Assembly: GCA_014874415.1 (NCBI GenBank)
Contig: JACWAI010000095.1
Coordinates: 1-50,055 of the forward strand
Length of the DNA stretch: 50,055 nucleotides
Direction of reading: 5' to 3'
Source of the DNA: Nitrososphaerales archaeon
Lineage (GTDB): Archaea; Thermoproteota; Nitrososphaeria; Nitrososphaerales; Gagatemarchaeaceae
A program made the translations under genes and the position numbers. The notes under the pieces were generated by a model. It made no database searches. It saw nothing but the letters and a program-made list of their open reading frames with translations, and was not told where the DNA came from. Of the stretch, positions 1 through 7,576 are shown in pieces (the first letter of the stretch is position 1; every line of letters begins with the position of its first letter).

Positions 1-16
1 ATCCCTTCCGGCCCAC
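1..16 (+). repeat. tRNA 3'-end sequence, copy 1
   Basis: The window opens on bases that fit the end of a tRNA: the last base(s) of a T-loop, a T-stem strand CCCTT, an acceptor strand CCGGCCC, discriminator A and CC. The 5' part of the gene, if present, lies outside the window. The same 16 bases recur exactly at 469-484. A tRNA here is likely but cannot be proved from this fragment. Confidence 0.5.
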
Positions 17-28
17 CTTCCGAATCCG

Positions 29-298
29 CTAACTGACCTTGGCTTCTATCCGTTCCATTCTGGATTTTATCTCCGCGATGTCCCTGGCCTGGCTGAGAAG
101 AGGGACTATCTCTCTTCTCATCTCACGAAGTTCGTTGGCTATTCCTTCCACGCCCTTCTCCATTCTAGCTATGCTTCCGCTCTGCTGGTGCAACAACAGT
201 ACGGTAAGGTCCTGAGAGGTCAGCTTCTTCCGTGAGGCTATCCTTTCGACGCCCCTGGCCACCAAGTCGGAGACCACTCCCTCGACGACACCTTCCAT
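29..298 (-). CDS. small coiled-coil protein, unknown function
   Basis: I do not recognise this 89-residue protein. It is predicted to be all helical, with a charged C-terminal half (about residues 40-85) in which hydrophobic residues recur in heptad fashion, as in a coiled coil. It has no signal peptide and no membrane segment. An in-frame ATG at 331 exists, but the ATG at 298 is preferred because a TATA-like TTTAAG lies about 22 nt upstream, at 316-325. The gene sits between two copies of a tRNA 3'-end repeat, so it may be cargo left from an integrated element. Small coiled-coil proteins of this kind are common in archaeal plasmids and viruses, but nothing here proves such an origin. Confidence 0.5.
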   Translation of the reverse strand: MEGVVEGVVSDLVARGVERIASRKKLTSQDLTVLLLHQQSGSIARMEKGVEGIANELREMRREIVPLLSQARDIAEIKSRMERIEAKVS

Positions 299-425
299 CT
301 CTAGGTCACTTCTGCAACTTAAACCTAGCACCTGTACAAAAGTCCCCCTCGATTTGGACTCGACCGGCTGACAGGGGTGGCCGAAAGTGACTCACCTAAG
401 GTTGCGAGCAGCAAGTCGTGACTAC

Positions 426-484
426 GCCAAGGGTTTGAGCCTGGTTTTTGGTCGTAAACAGTCGACGAATCCCTTCCGGCCCAC
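426..484 (+). repeat. imperfect repeat, unit A, ending in tRNA 3'-end copy 2
   Basis: This stretch aligns with 995-1056: both start with GCCAAG, share GCCTG(G/A)TTTTTG, then a diverged spacer ending in GACGA, and end in a version of the tRNA-3'-end motif. Bases 469-484 of this copy are identical to window bases 1-16. No acceptor-strand partner GGGCCGG is found 70-90 nt upstream, so this is not a complete tRNA gene. Confidence 0.5.
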
Positions 485-536
485 TTTGTAATCAGCCCAG
501 AACGAAATCCGTTCGGCTTTTTGACTAGAGATAAGC

Positions 537-829
537 TCAGGCCTTTCGCCTAAGGTTGCCCAACGCCTCGTCGACGTCGTTTAATGCCACAATCTCCTCG
601 CCGAAGGTTTCTGCGCTTCTATCCCACGCAGCCAAAGCGCGATGAATGATTACAGCCCTCAGTTCGCGCAGGATTCCCCGCAGTCTGTTGGCTTCGACTA
701 TCTCTTCGGCCAGTGCTTGATCGCCCTATCCGCGCGCGACTCGATATATTCTCTCCACTTGACTGGATCCTTCATCAGGTTGTCGAGCTTCCGCATCAGT
801 TCTTCATCCTCAGCCGAAGAGGTCTTCAT
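537..829 (-). pseudogene. frameshifted small helical protein gene
   Basis: Two minus-strand frames together would make one protein of about 97 residues. The first frame begins at the ATG at 829 (MKTSSAEDEELMRKLDN) and runs to about 735 before a TAG. The second, in the next frame, picks up with QALAEEIVEANRLRGILREL and ends at the TGA at 537-539. Both halves have protein-like composition, with charged helices and few rare codons. The join fits a single-base indel near 720-735, where ESRADRAI would continue into QALAEE. It could be a true pseudogene or an assembly or sequencing error. I cannot name the family. It lies in the same decayed region and on the same strand as the coiled-coil gene at 29-298. 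Confidence 0.45.
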
Positions 830-994
830 CCGGGAGTTCTCCCGGCAGCTAACTTGTAGGCTGTACTCTCATCTTCGTAACAATCGACAGACACTGCCGT
901 GAAAGTGAAAACGGTGGTCCGTGTTCCATAGCGGCGCTCGCTATACTGTTATGGAGCCGTCTCCCCGATTCCATTCCAGGCATGTCTTTGTCAG

Positions 995-1056
995 GCCAAG
1001 CCCTTTGGGCCTGATTTTTGATTATGGAAACTTGACGAGCTCCTTCCGACTCACAT
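995..1056 (+). repeat. imperfect repeat, unit B, diverged tRNA-end-like motif
   Basis: This is the second copy of the unit at 426-484. It contains a perfect GCCC-TTT-GGGC hairpin followed by CTGATTTTTG, which resembles an intrinsic terminator on the plus strand. It ends with CTCCTTCCGACTCAC, a diverged version of the tRNA-3'-end motif. The alignment was made by eye, so part of the similarity could be chance. Confidence 0.35.
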
Positions 1057-1126
1057 CATCGGCCTCCTCGTCGCCGAAAGCGATGGCCTGAGAGTCATAA
1101 AGTGCACCGCTCCACAGTTTGCTCAT
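1022..1126 (-). CDS. possible 34-residue peptide
   Basis: A short frame starts with ATG at 1126 (MSKLWSGALYDSQAIAF) and stops with TAA at 1022. The composition is plausible, with an acidic middle, but there is no clear TATA box or ribosome binding site upstream and the 3' end lies inside a repeat. It is recorded because the frame is clean, and it may well not be a gene. Confidence 0.15.
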   Translation of the reverse strand: MSKLWSGALYDSQAIAFGDEEADDVSRKELVKFP

Positions 1127-1209
1127 GGTGTCGAATGACCAGTGGGGATTCGGCTATCTTTCTGATCGAATCTTCTTGGATTCACAACCTTTCTATGCGA
1201 ATCCCAAGG

Positions 1210-1300
1210 CGGGCCCGGAGGGATTCGAACCCTCGACCCTCAGCTTGCTGCCCATTCAATCCGCAGGCTGATGCCCTGATCCGTGCTAGGCTACGGGCCC
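1210..1300 (-). tRNA. tRNA-Arg(GCG) with 15-nt intron
   Basis: A complete cloverleaf can be drawn on the minus strand: acceptor GGGCCCG/CGGGCCC with discriminator G at 1210, D-stem GCCU/GGGC, anticodon stem UCAGC/GCUGA, variable loop GGGUC and T-arm GAGGG-UUCGAAU-CCCUC. The anticodon loop is 22 nt instead of 7. Removing 15 nt (about 1246-1260) after position 37 leaves CUGCGGA with anticodon GCG at 1262-1264, which reads the Arg codons CGC and CGU. A20 in the D-loop suits arginine identity. Position 37/38 is the usual archaeal intron site, cut by the splicing endonuclease at a bulge-helix-bulge, though the exact cut sites are inferred. CCA is not encoded. A TATA box lies about 26 nt upstream. 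Confidence 0.88.
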
Positions 1301-1321
1301 ATGGGCCGTCCCTGAAGCCCG

Positions 1322-1332
1322 CTTATATGCTA
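1322..1332 (-). promoter_or_regulatory. TATA box of the tRNA-Arg gene
   Basis: On the minus strand GCATATAAGC is centred about 26 nt before the first base of the tRNA. It overlaps the stop codon of the uracil-DNA glycosylase gene (TAA at 1323-1325), so the tRNA promoter is embedded in the end of the upstream gene. Confidence 0.65.
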
Positions 1333-2003
1333 AAATCCCGTTTGACTTTGGTAAGCACCGAAACCAGCATCGACTTCGTCAGCTTCCCGGTGTTGGTGTT
1401 CCTCGGGCTCGGGTGATAGCTCGCATAGACGCTCGGCGCGTCCGCCATCCGGTAGAAGGCTCCATGGCTGAATTTCAAATCCTTGACATTCACTCCCGAC
1501 TTCTTCAGAAAACGGACGTATTCAGTGAATGCGAACGCCCCCAGCGCGAGCACCGCCTTCAGATTCTTGAGGAGCAGTATCTCCGACTCCAGGTACCTCG
1601 AGCAGTTAGCGAACTCCGATGGGAGGGGCTTGTCCCCTGGCGGGACGCACTTGACGACTGCGGTGATGTAGCAGTCGTGGTAGGTCAGGCCGTCGTCGCG
1701 CGATTCGGAAGTCGGCTGGTTCGTGAAACCCGTGGCGTAAAGTGCGGAGACAAGGAATCTGCTGGACGCGTCACCGGTAAATATCCTCCCCGTTCTTTCG
1801 GCGCCGTTTCGAGCCGGCGCCAGGCCCAGGATCAATAGCCTCCCCTCGATGTCTCCGAAACCCGGCACCGGCTTCCGCCAATATTCCTGGTCGGCGTAGG
1901 CGGCCGACGGTTTGACCTTCTCCCTGTAGTCGACCAACCTTGGGCAGAGCCTGCAGGAGACGACCTTCGCCTTCAGCGCTTCGAACCTCAGGTCTTCCTT
2001 CAT
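1323..2003 (-). CDS. uracil-DNA glycosylase, family 5 (UDGb)
   Basis: A 226-residue Fe-S uracil-DNA glycosylase that removes uracil, and in this family often other deaminated bases, to start base excision repair. Motif 1, GLAPARNGAERTGRIFTGD (about residues 60-78), has the family 5 form: no acidic or polar catalytic residue stands at the usual position. Motif 2 is HPSPRNTNTGKLT, with His197. Four cysteines, C17 and C20 near the start and C119 and C134, are placed to hold the 4Fe-4S cluster. The ATG overlaps the stop of the upstream LysRS gene (ATGA), so the two are co-transcribed. Length is normal for the family. A family 4 enzyme is less likely because motif 1 lacks the usual E/D. Confidence 0.9.
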   Translation of the reverse strand: MKEDLRFEALKAKVVSCRLCPRLVDYREKVKPSAAYADQEYWRKPVPGFGDIEGRLLILGLAPARNGAERTGRIFTGDASSRFLVSALYATGFTNQPTSESRDDGLTYHDCYITAVVKCVPPGDKPLPSEFANCSRYLESEILLLKNLKAVLALGAFAFTEYVRFLKKSGVNVKDLKFSHGAFYRMADAPSVYASYHPSPRNTNTGKLTKSMLVSVLTKVKRDFSI

Positions 2004-3610
2004 TTCCCCGCTGCGTCCAGGAGCAACCTGCTCACCTCAGACTTCCCGGCGTCAATGACGTAGGGGCCGAGCCGCGGTCCCCTGTCGGAGTCCAAGAGTA
2101 TCCTGTACACGGCCGGGAAGAACTCCGCCGGCTTCAACCCGTTCTTCTTCGCTGCGTCGAAGGCGGCGTTCTGCACGTCATCCGGGCTCCCTGCCTTCGA
2201 AATCGACTTCGCGAATTCCCTGATGGCTTCTCTTGCGGCTGTACTTAGCTCGGGGATTGCCCTTGCCGTCGCATCCACGGACCCCGCCACCTCCCTCTTC
2301 GCCCACTTTCGTGCCCAGCCAATCCTCATCGCGAGGTCCGGGCTGACAGCGCCCACCATGCCATAGGTCGCCAGCCTCTTCACGACGAAGCCCTCGACGG
2401 CGCTCTCCGGGGCGACGGCCGCAAGCTGGGCGAGCAGCCTGTAGGGTACGTGGACGCCCTTTGCCCGCGGTACCTCAAGGAACATCGAATACTCGTATAG
2501 CCCCCTCTGCCTAGCGTCTTTCATCTGATTCGGGTCTTTCTTTTTCGAGAAGTAGTATTCCTCGAGGTCGTCGAATTCGTCCATGTATGTGGGGACGTCC
2601 TCTAGGGAGACGTTCCTCGCTCCGATTATGCGCTTGTACATCAGCAGCCGGAGGCTCTCAGGAGACGCGAACTCGAGCCACTCCGCCGGGGTGACAAGGT
2701 TCCCTACCGACTTCGACATCTTGCGCCCGGATTTGTCCTGGAAGAGCTCGTACCTGGCGTGATAGGGCGGCGGATAGCCGAGGACGTTTTCTGCGACCCA
2801 GTCGTTTATCTTCACAGAGTCGGTCAGCTCCTTCCCGTAGGCCTCGAACCGGATGTCGAAGGCCGCCCAGCGCGCTGCGAACTCCACCTTCCACATCAGC
2901 TTCCCGTTCCCGTCGGAGATCTTCACATCCCCTTCGTGCCCGCATCCCTCCACCACCTTCTCCCCCAGCTTGGCCGAGGCGCACCGATAATGGACGGTGT
3001 CGTTGGCCGCGTCGTATGAGAGTGCCTGGCTTGTGTAGATCCTCCCGCACTTTTCGCAGACCGGGGTGTATGGGAGCGTCTCCTCGTATTTCGACTGACC
3101 GACTAGCTCGCTGATCTTCTTTCCTATCGACTTCGAGCTGGAGAGGATCCTGCGTATCTGGTCGTTCAGCTTCCCTGAGGCATAGGCCTCAGCCCCGCTC
3201 TGAAACCTGTACTCGACACCGACTTTGTCTAGCGACTCCTTTAGGAGTGAACCCACGTGCTCGGCATAGGACCCGTGGCAGCCGAAGGGGTCAGGAATCC
3301 TTGAGACCGGGTGAGAGATGTAGTCCTTCAGCCAGGCCGGAAAGCCGGCGGGGACCTTCCTCAGCCCGTCGAAATCGTCGGAGTAGGCGATCAGCTCTGA
3401 CTTGTAATCGAGGGTCTCCAGCGCAAGCTTGACCCCGTAGCTCCTGATGGCGTCCCCCACGCTCCCTATGTGGGGAAGGCCCGAGGCCCCGAGGCCGCTC
3501 TCGACCCGGACGAGAGAGAGGTTCCTCTTGAGCTTCTTCTCGCGGTCTATCGTCTCCTGGGCGACCTTGTCAAGCCAGGTCCCGCGACCTATTATCTTGG
3601 CCTCTTGCAT
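2000..3610 (-). CDS. lysS: lysyl-tRNA synthetase, class I
   Basis: A 536-residue class I LysRS, the archaeal type, unrelated to the class II enzyme of most bacteria and eukaryotes. It charges tRNA-Lys with lysine in the cytoplasm using ATP. The HIGH motif is HIGS (47-50) and KMSKS is perfect (297-301). Between them, C185/C188 and C210/C223 form a probable zinc-binding insert. The C-terminal region after about residue 350 is the helical anticodon-binding part. The gene has its own TATA-like box just upstream and a very short leader. The uracil-DNA glycosylase gene follows with an ATGA overlap, and the tRNA-Arg follows that on the same strand. Confidence 0.95.
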   Translation of the reverse strand: MQEAKIIGRGTWLDKVAQETIDREKKLKRNLSLVRVESGLGASGLPHIGSVGDAIRSYGVKLALETLDYKSELIAYSDDFDGLRKVPAGFPAWLKDYISHPVSRIPDPFGCHGSYAEHVGSLLKESLDKVGVEYRFQSGAEAYASGKLNDQIRRILSSSKSIGKKISELVGQSKYEETLPYTPVCEKCGRIYTSQALSYDAANDTVHYRCASAKLGEKVVEGCGHEGDVKISDGNGKLMWKVEFAARWAAFDIRFEAYGKELTDSVKINDWVAENVLGYPPPYHARYELFQDKSGRKMSKSVGNLVTPAEWLEFASPESLRLLMYKRIIGARNVSLEDVPTYMDEFDDLEEYYFSKKKDPNQMKDARQRGLYEYSMFLEVPRAKGVHVPYRLLAQLAAVAPESAVEGFVVKRLATYGMVGAVSPDLAMRIGWARKWAKREVAGSVDATARAIPELSTAAREAIREFAKSISKAGSPDDVQNAAFDAAKKNGLKPAEFFPAVYRILLDSDRGPRLGPYVIDAGKSEVSRLLLDAAGK

Positions 3611-3920
3611 TCCAGGGAACTAGGAGCTGGTTGGGTATTTAGCGATGCTCGGAGGCACTCGTATGGTTTTCCATTCGTTTCTAGGCCAGCCGAAAGGAGA
3701 AGTTGTAAGTTTAGCAACAGACGGTCGTAGTACTGACTTGAGTGATTCGTCCTTGATGACACATCACGGGCTCATGCATCACGACCATGGTCTGCCATTC
3801 GCCCACATGCGGCCATGACTTGGCCCCAAGAAGATTGCGGCCGTGCATTTGGGAAAAAAGCTACTCCCTGATTGCTCCTAAACCAAGTAGATTGGGTGAA
3901 ACGTGTACCTGCCGGGTTCG
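3611..3920. other. intergenic region between cdc48 and lysS
   Basis: This 310-nt gap holds the LysRS promoter next to 3610. In the rest there are only short frames, the longest a 45-codon minus-strand frame rich in His and Cys with no promoter signal. A hairpin-rich part around 3770-3840 (CATGG and GGCC repeats) may help end cdc48 transcription. I see no convincing gene. Confidence 0.5.
3632..3643 (-). promoter_or_regulatory. TATA-like box of lysS
   Basis: Minus-strand GCTAAATACCC is centred about 27 nt before the LysRS ATG, the spacing expected for a near-leaderless archaeal transcript. Confidence 0.5.
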
Positions 3921-6404
3921 CTATCGTATGAATTCCATTGCCGTCTTCTTCGTCTTGCCTTCCCTTGACGAGCTTACCTTTACAAGGGCATCCTGGAAGT
4001 GCTTTATGTTCAGTTCCATGTCCCCTGCGTGTTTCTGAGCTTCTTCAGGCTTGGGGTACTTTTGGATGAAGCCTTGTAGAAAGACGGACTGGGCAGTGTT
4101 CACGAGTGAACCCAGGTCAGCTCCGCTGAAATCCCTGGTCTCTCTAACTAGGACGTCTACTATGTCGCCCTTCTCAAGCGTCTGAACAAACTCTGTGAAT
4201 TCGCCGTGAAGACCTGACTTCGCGGATCCCTCCACGAGGGGCTTCACCAAGGCGAGCAGTTCGGCCCGCGCGTTCTGGTCGAGTTCCACAATCTTGGTCT
4301 TGGGAACCAACTCGCGTCTTTGGTAAAAGTCCTGCTTTAGGGTGCCCAGAGCTGAATCTGCGAGTTTTCCGAGATCCCTTTCCTTGGCCGCGTTCGACAG
4401 GAGCCGTTCGACCCAATCCAAATCTATTTTCAAGACATTGGGCCACACTCGACCAAGGTGTATGATCAGGATTTGTCTCCTTGATTGGTCTTCGGGAAGT
4501 GGTATCCTGATCAGCTTGTCAAATCGGCCAGCCCTAAGCAACGCTGGATCAATCATATCTGGTCTGTTTGTTGCAGCAAGAACTACAACTCCGTTCAGGT
4601 TTTGTATGCCGTCTAACTCGGTCAGGAGTTGGCTAACGACCCTCTCGGTGACCATGCTATCTCCTCCCATGCCCCTCGTCGGGGCAATGGCGTCTACTTC
4701 ATCGAAGAAGATTATGCAAGGTGAAGCCTGGCGGGCTCTCCGGAAGACCTCCCTTACGCCCCTTTCTGATTCGCCAACCCATTTGCTCAGGATTTCGGGC
4801 CCCCTGACGCTGATGAAGTTAGCCTCGCTCTCCGTGGCAACCGCCTTCGCAAGCAAAGTCTTCCCCGTTCCTGAAGGGCCGTAGAGCAGAACTCCTTTGG
4901 GAATGGTATACCCTATTCTATCAGCAAGACCCGGATACTTCATCGGCCACTCGACCGCCTCCTGAAGCTCCCGCTTAACGTCGTCAAGGCCACCAATGTC
5001 GTTCCACTTGACATCTGGAGTTTCGAGATAGACCTCTCTCATCGCGGACGGTGTGACGTCCCTGAGCGCGCCTTCGAAGTCCTCCATCGTCACTATGAGT
5101 TTATCGAGGGTCTCGGGGCTGAGCCTGTCTTCTTCGAGTTTGATGTCCGGGAGGTTCCTACGTAAGGTCTTCATGGCGGCTTCCTTGCAGAGGTACTCCA
5201 GGTCAGCGCCCACAAAGCCGTGGGATACCGCCGCCAGTTTCTCGAGGTCAACGATCTTGTCGGTGTCCACGTGTTTATCCTCTGCGCTCTGGACGAGAGG
5301 CATGTGCCTGGTGTGGATCTGAAGGATCTCGAGCCTCCCCTTCTTGTCGGGGACCTTGATCTCGATCTCCCTGTCGAACCTGCCTGGCCTCCTGAGCGCC
5401 GGGTCGATGGCGTTGGGACGATTAGTAGCCGCTATGACGATGACTTTTCCTCTTGCTTCAAGTCCGTCCATGAGCGATAGTAGTTGGCTTACGACCCGTC
5501 TTTCCACTTCGCCAGTCACTTCCTCCCTCTTGGGGGCTATAGAATCGATCTCGTCGATGAATATGATCGTCGGCGCTTTCTCCTTGGCTTCCTTGAAAAT
5601 CTCCCTGAGCCTCGCCTCGGACTCCCCGTAGAACTTGCTCATTATCTCCGGGCCGCTGATAGGGATGAAGTGGGCGTTGCTCTCTGTGGCTACCGCCTTC
5701 GCCAACAAAGTCTTGCCTGTTCCTGGTGGGCCGTACAGTAAAATCCCCTTGGGCGCCTCGACACCTAGCTTTTCGAAGATCTCTGGATGACGGAGCGGGA
5801 GCTCGATCATCTCCCTGACCTTCTGTATCTCATCCTTCAGACCGCCGATGTCCTCGTAGGTGACCTGGGGGACCCCTCGGAGCGCCTCGCCCTTCTCGGA
5901 GATGACGAAGACTGTCCGCTGCGTGATGAGCGCTGCGTCTGCTACCGGGCTCACCCCGACAACCTGGAAAGTGAGCCTGCCCCCAAAGTAGGGAATCATG
6001 ATGTTGTCTCCCTTCGTGACCGGGACGCTTTCGAGGGCGTCGGCCAGATATCGCTCGTCTATCGGAGGTACAGCCTCGAGGGGGGCGACGACCACCTTTT
6101 CAGCCGGCGGAGCCTTCACCTTCTTGACGACCACCACGTCTCCGATGGCGACCCCGGCGTTGTTCCTGATCAGGCCGTCTATCCTGACTATACCTCTCCC
6201 TTCGTCCGACGGGTAAAGGGGGAGGCACTTGGCCACGGTCCTCCTCTTTCCCTTGATCTCTATGACGTCCCCGGTGGAAGCGTCCAGGGCGTCCATGGCG
6301 TCGTAGTCGATCCTTGCGACGCCCCTGCCAACATCGCGAGTGTAAGCCTCAAGTACCTTTAGCTGAACCTGCTGCTGACTCACTCCAGCCCCACTCTCAG
6401 ACAA
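3921..6404 (-). CDS. CDC48/VAT-type double AAA+ ATPase with enlarged D2 lid
   Basis: An 827-residue archaeal CDC48 (VCP/p97/VAT) homologue, a hexameric unfoldase that threads substrates, often toward the proteasome. The N-domain covers about residues 12-180. The D1 ring has Walker A GPPGTGKT (225-232), Walker B IFIDEID (281-287) and an arginine finger near RRPGRFD (338-344). D2 has Walker A GPSGTGKT (509-516), Walker B IIFFDEVD (564-571) and RAGRFD. In most homologues about 20 residues separate the end of the D2 core from the GAD lid motif. Here about 110 residues lie between IIHL (647-650) and FSGADLG (759-765), an insertion of roughly 85 mostly helical residues. The C-terminal tail ends [10 protein letters not shown]. 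It overlaps the end of hsp20 by 8 nt and is co-transcribed with it. Confidence 0.95.
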   Translation of the reverse strand: MSESGAGVSQQQVQLKVLEAYTRDVGRGVARIDYDAMDALDASTGDVIEIKGKRRTVAKCLPLYPSDEGRGIVRIDGLIRNNAGVAIGDVVVVKKVKAPPAEKVVVAPLEAVPPIDERYLADALESVPVTKGDNIMIPYFGGRLTFQVVGVSPVADAALITQRTVFVISEKGEALRGVPQVTYEDIGGLKDEIQKVREMIELPLRHPEIFEKLGVEAPKGILLYGPPGTGKTLLAKAVATESNAHFIPISGPEIMSKFYGESEARLREIFKEAKEKAPTIIFIDEIDSIAPKREEVTGEVERRVVSQLLSLMDGLEARGKVIVIAATNRPNAIDPALRRPGRFDREIEIKVPDKKGRLEILQIHTRHMPLVQSAEDKHVDTDKIVDLEKLAAVSHGFVGADLEYLCKEAAMKTLRRNLPDIKLEEDRLSPETLDKLIVTMEDFEGALRDVTPSAMREVYLETPDVKWNDIGGLDDVKRELQEAVEWPMKYPGLADRIGYTIPKGVLLYGPSGTGKTLLAKAVATESEANFISVRGPEILSKWVGESERGVREVFRRARQASPCIIFFDEVDAIAPTRGMGGDSMVTERVVSQLLTELDGIQNLNGVVVLAATNRPDMIDPALLRAGRFDKLIRIPLPEDQSRRQILIIHLGRVWPNVLKIDLDWVERLLSNAAKERDLGKLADSALGTLKQDFYQRRELVPKTKIVELDQNARAELLALVKPLVEGSAKSGLHGEFTEFVQTLEKGDIVDVLVRETRDFSGADLGSLVNTAQSVFLQGFIQKYPKPEEAQKHAGDMELNIKHFQDALVKVSSSREGKTKKTAMEFIR

Positions 6405-6903
6405 CGTTAACTCTCCTGAAGCCCTTATTAGCCTTGTCCTTCAATGAGAACAAAATCTCCAGCATTCCGTTTTTGTATTCTGCCTTGCCGCTCTCTGGAC
6501 GCACCGGGGACCTCAGCTCAAGCTCCGCTCGGTATTTCCTGTCGGCCCGCTCTGCGGTCACGACCGCGGTTTCCTCGGTCGCCTCCACCTTGATGTCTTC
6601 TTTCTCCACCCCCGGCATCTCCATTATCAGTCGGAGGACTCCGTTCTTCTGGTCGACCACCTGTTCGTTGATGGGGGACCTGAACCCGTCTCCGCTTATC
6701 GAGTCGTTCCCGAAAGTCTGGACCGAGGGTTTCCCTTCGGGGCCGAGGTTGAAGGATAAGCCTGCGATGAACGGCCTCGCCATCCGATCTGCGCCGAAGA
6801 CGCTGTTCTTGAGGGCGTCTTCAATCTCCTTCTGGAACCCTTCGAAATACTTGTCCATCTCGTCGAGCATATCTCTGAGGTCTTTTCTCCTGTCTTCGCT
6901 CAT
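6397..6903 (-). CDS. hsp20: small heat-shock protein, Hsp20 family
   Basis: A 168-residue small heat-shock protein that holds unfolding proteins in an ATP-independent way. The alpha-crystallin domain covers about residues 78-166 and contains [20 protein letters not shown] and the closing strand GMLEILFSL. The usual C-terminal I-x-I/V anchor is represented only loosely by the ending VNVV. The N-terminal 50 residues are helical and acidic. It is the first gene of a two-gene operon with the CDC48-type ATPase, so a holdase is made together with an unfoldase. A perfect CTAATT-N11-AATTAG palindrome lies directly upstream of the ATG and a TATA box lies beyond it. This arrangement, with a divergent Phr-like regulator, suggests heat-inducible control. 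Confidence 0.92.
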   Translation of the reverse strand: MSEDRRKDLRDMLDEMDKYFEGFQKEIEDALKNSVFGADRMARPFIAGLSFNLGPEGKPSVQTFGNDSISGDGFRSPINEQVVDQKNGVLRLIMEMPGVEKEDIKVEATEETAVVTAERADRKYRAELELRSPVRPESGKAEYKNGMLEILFSLKDKANKGFRRVNVV

Positions 6904-6926
6904 CTAATTCACGACCTGTTAATTAG
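6904..6926. promoter_or_regulatory. candidate operator palindrome upstream of hsp20
   Basis: CTAATT and AATTAG form a perfect 6-bp inverted repeat separated by 11 bp, 23 bp in total, between the hsp20 ATG and its TATA box, where a bound repressor would block transcription start. The length matches the 23-bp operators described for Pyrococcus Phr, though the sequence is not the same. Its use by the divergent regulator is inferred. Confidence 0.55.
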
Positions 6927-6932
6927 CGTCGG

Positions 6933-6951
6933 ATTAAACCCTTTAATAAAT
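6933..6951. promoter_or_regulatory. shared TATA region of hsp20 and the divergent regulator
   Basis: ATTAAA-CCC-TTTAAT is a perfect inverted repeat that runs into TTTAATAAAT. Read on the minus strand it gives TTTATTAAAG about 35-45 nt before the hsp20 ATG. On the plus strand TTTAATAAAT lies about 20-28 nt before the GTG of the regulator gene. One element probably serves both directions. Confidence 0.55.
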
Positions 6952-6970
6952 CATTCTCCCACCGCCTCAC

Positions 6971-7576
6971 GTGAACCCTGACCAGCTGGGCGATGTCCTC
7001 TCATCAAAGGCGAGGCTCAGGATCGTGGGTGCGTTGGCAATCAGGTCAAGGACTCTAGGCGAGTTGGGTGCTGCCACTGGGATATCTGTACAGGGGGTAC
7101 TCCGGCACCTGAAGCGGCTCGAAGAGCTCGGCCTGGTCGAAGAGAGTAAGCTGCTCGCCAGGGCTCCAAAGGCAAGGAGGGTCTATTCCGCGAAAGGCGT
7201 CTTGTTAGGCGATTATTCGACCGGGGACATGGTGGCGGTGAAGGCGACGGAGAAGCTGCCCGCACGTGACCCCCAAAGCAAGGATTTCGACATTGAAAGG
7301 AGGTCGGGAGACATCCTCGTCCAGAGGAGGAGGATAAGGGACGATTTTAGGAGGCTGGGCAAGATGATCGACGAACTAACGGACGACCAGGAGGCCATGA
7401 TGTCGGCCCTCGTCGCGATGGAGCTGAGCGACGAAGAGCGCCTCGTACTCGAGGTGATATTTACCGAGGACACACTGGAGGACGGAGTGAGGGCGCTTTC
7501 GAAGTACTACGGAATCGAAGACAGAAGGTCTATAGACAAAGCCCTGGCGAAGGTCGCTCGCATTGCCCGCAAATAG
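6971..7576 (+). CDS. Phr-like winged-helix (ArsR-type) transcription regulator
   Basis: A 201-residue protein with an N-terminal winged helix-turn-helix (about residues 8-70; recognition helix region GISVQGVLRHLKRLEELGLV) and a long helical C-terminal half (about 110-200) suited to dimerisation. This matches the size and layout of Pyrococcus Phr, a heat-shock repressor that controls hsp20, an AAA+ ATPase and itself. Here the gene is divergent from exactly such an hsp20-AAA+ operon and shares a symmetric TATA region with it, so the same circuit is likely. The start is GTG, about 25 nt after TATA, so the transcript is probably leaderless. The end overlaps surE by 14 nt. Fold and context are clear; the heat-shock role is inferred. 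Confidence 0.8.
   Translation: MNPDQLGDVLSSKARLRIVGALAIRSRTLGELGAATGISVQGVLRHLKRLEELGLVEESKLLARAPKARRVYSAKGVLLGDYSTGDMVAVKATEKLPARDPQSKDFDIERRSGDILVQRRRIRDDFRRLGKMIDELTDDQEAMMSALVAMELSDEERLVLEVIFTEDTLEDGVRALSKYYGIEDRRSIDKALAKVARIARK

Larger units (their letters stand above)
332..1209. other. gene-poor, decayed region
   Basis: No intact conserved gene was found in this stretch. It holds a frameshifted coiled-coil gene (537-829, minus), a weak 34-codon frame (1022-1126, minus), tRNA-3'-end repeat copies (469-484, diverged 1036-1056), and an 11-bp repeat CCTAAGGTTGC at 395-405 and 549-559. A GC-rich hairpin GCCC-TTT-GGGC followed by TTTTT lies near 1000-1020 on the plus strand. On the minus strand around 860-930 there is a short frame without a start codon. 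The mix of repeats and broken frames suggests the remains of an integrated element. Confidence 0.5.

Noticed and set aside
430-570. A minus-strand frame containing KVGRKGF
   Set aside because: It crosses the tRNA-3'-end repeat in antisense and has no start codon or family features.
642-902. A plus-strand 86-codon frame
   Set aside because: It is rich in Ser and Arg and lies antisense to the protein-like broken gene at 537-829.
1102-1416. A plus-strand frame with RARRDSNPRPSA
   Set aside because: This is antisense to the tRNA-Arg gene; the phrase is a well-known artefact of translating tRNA in reverse.
3787-4038. A plus-strand frame near the end of cdc48
   Set aside because: It overlaps the cdc48 C-terminus antisense and has no promoter.
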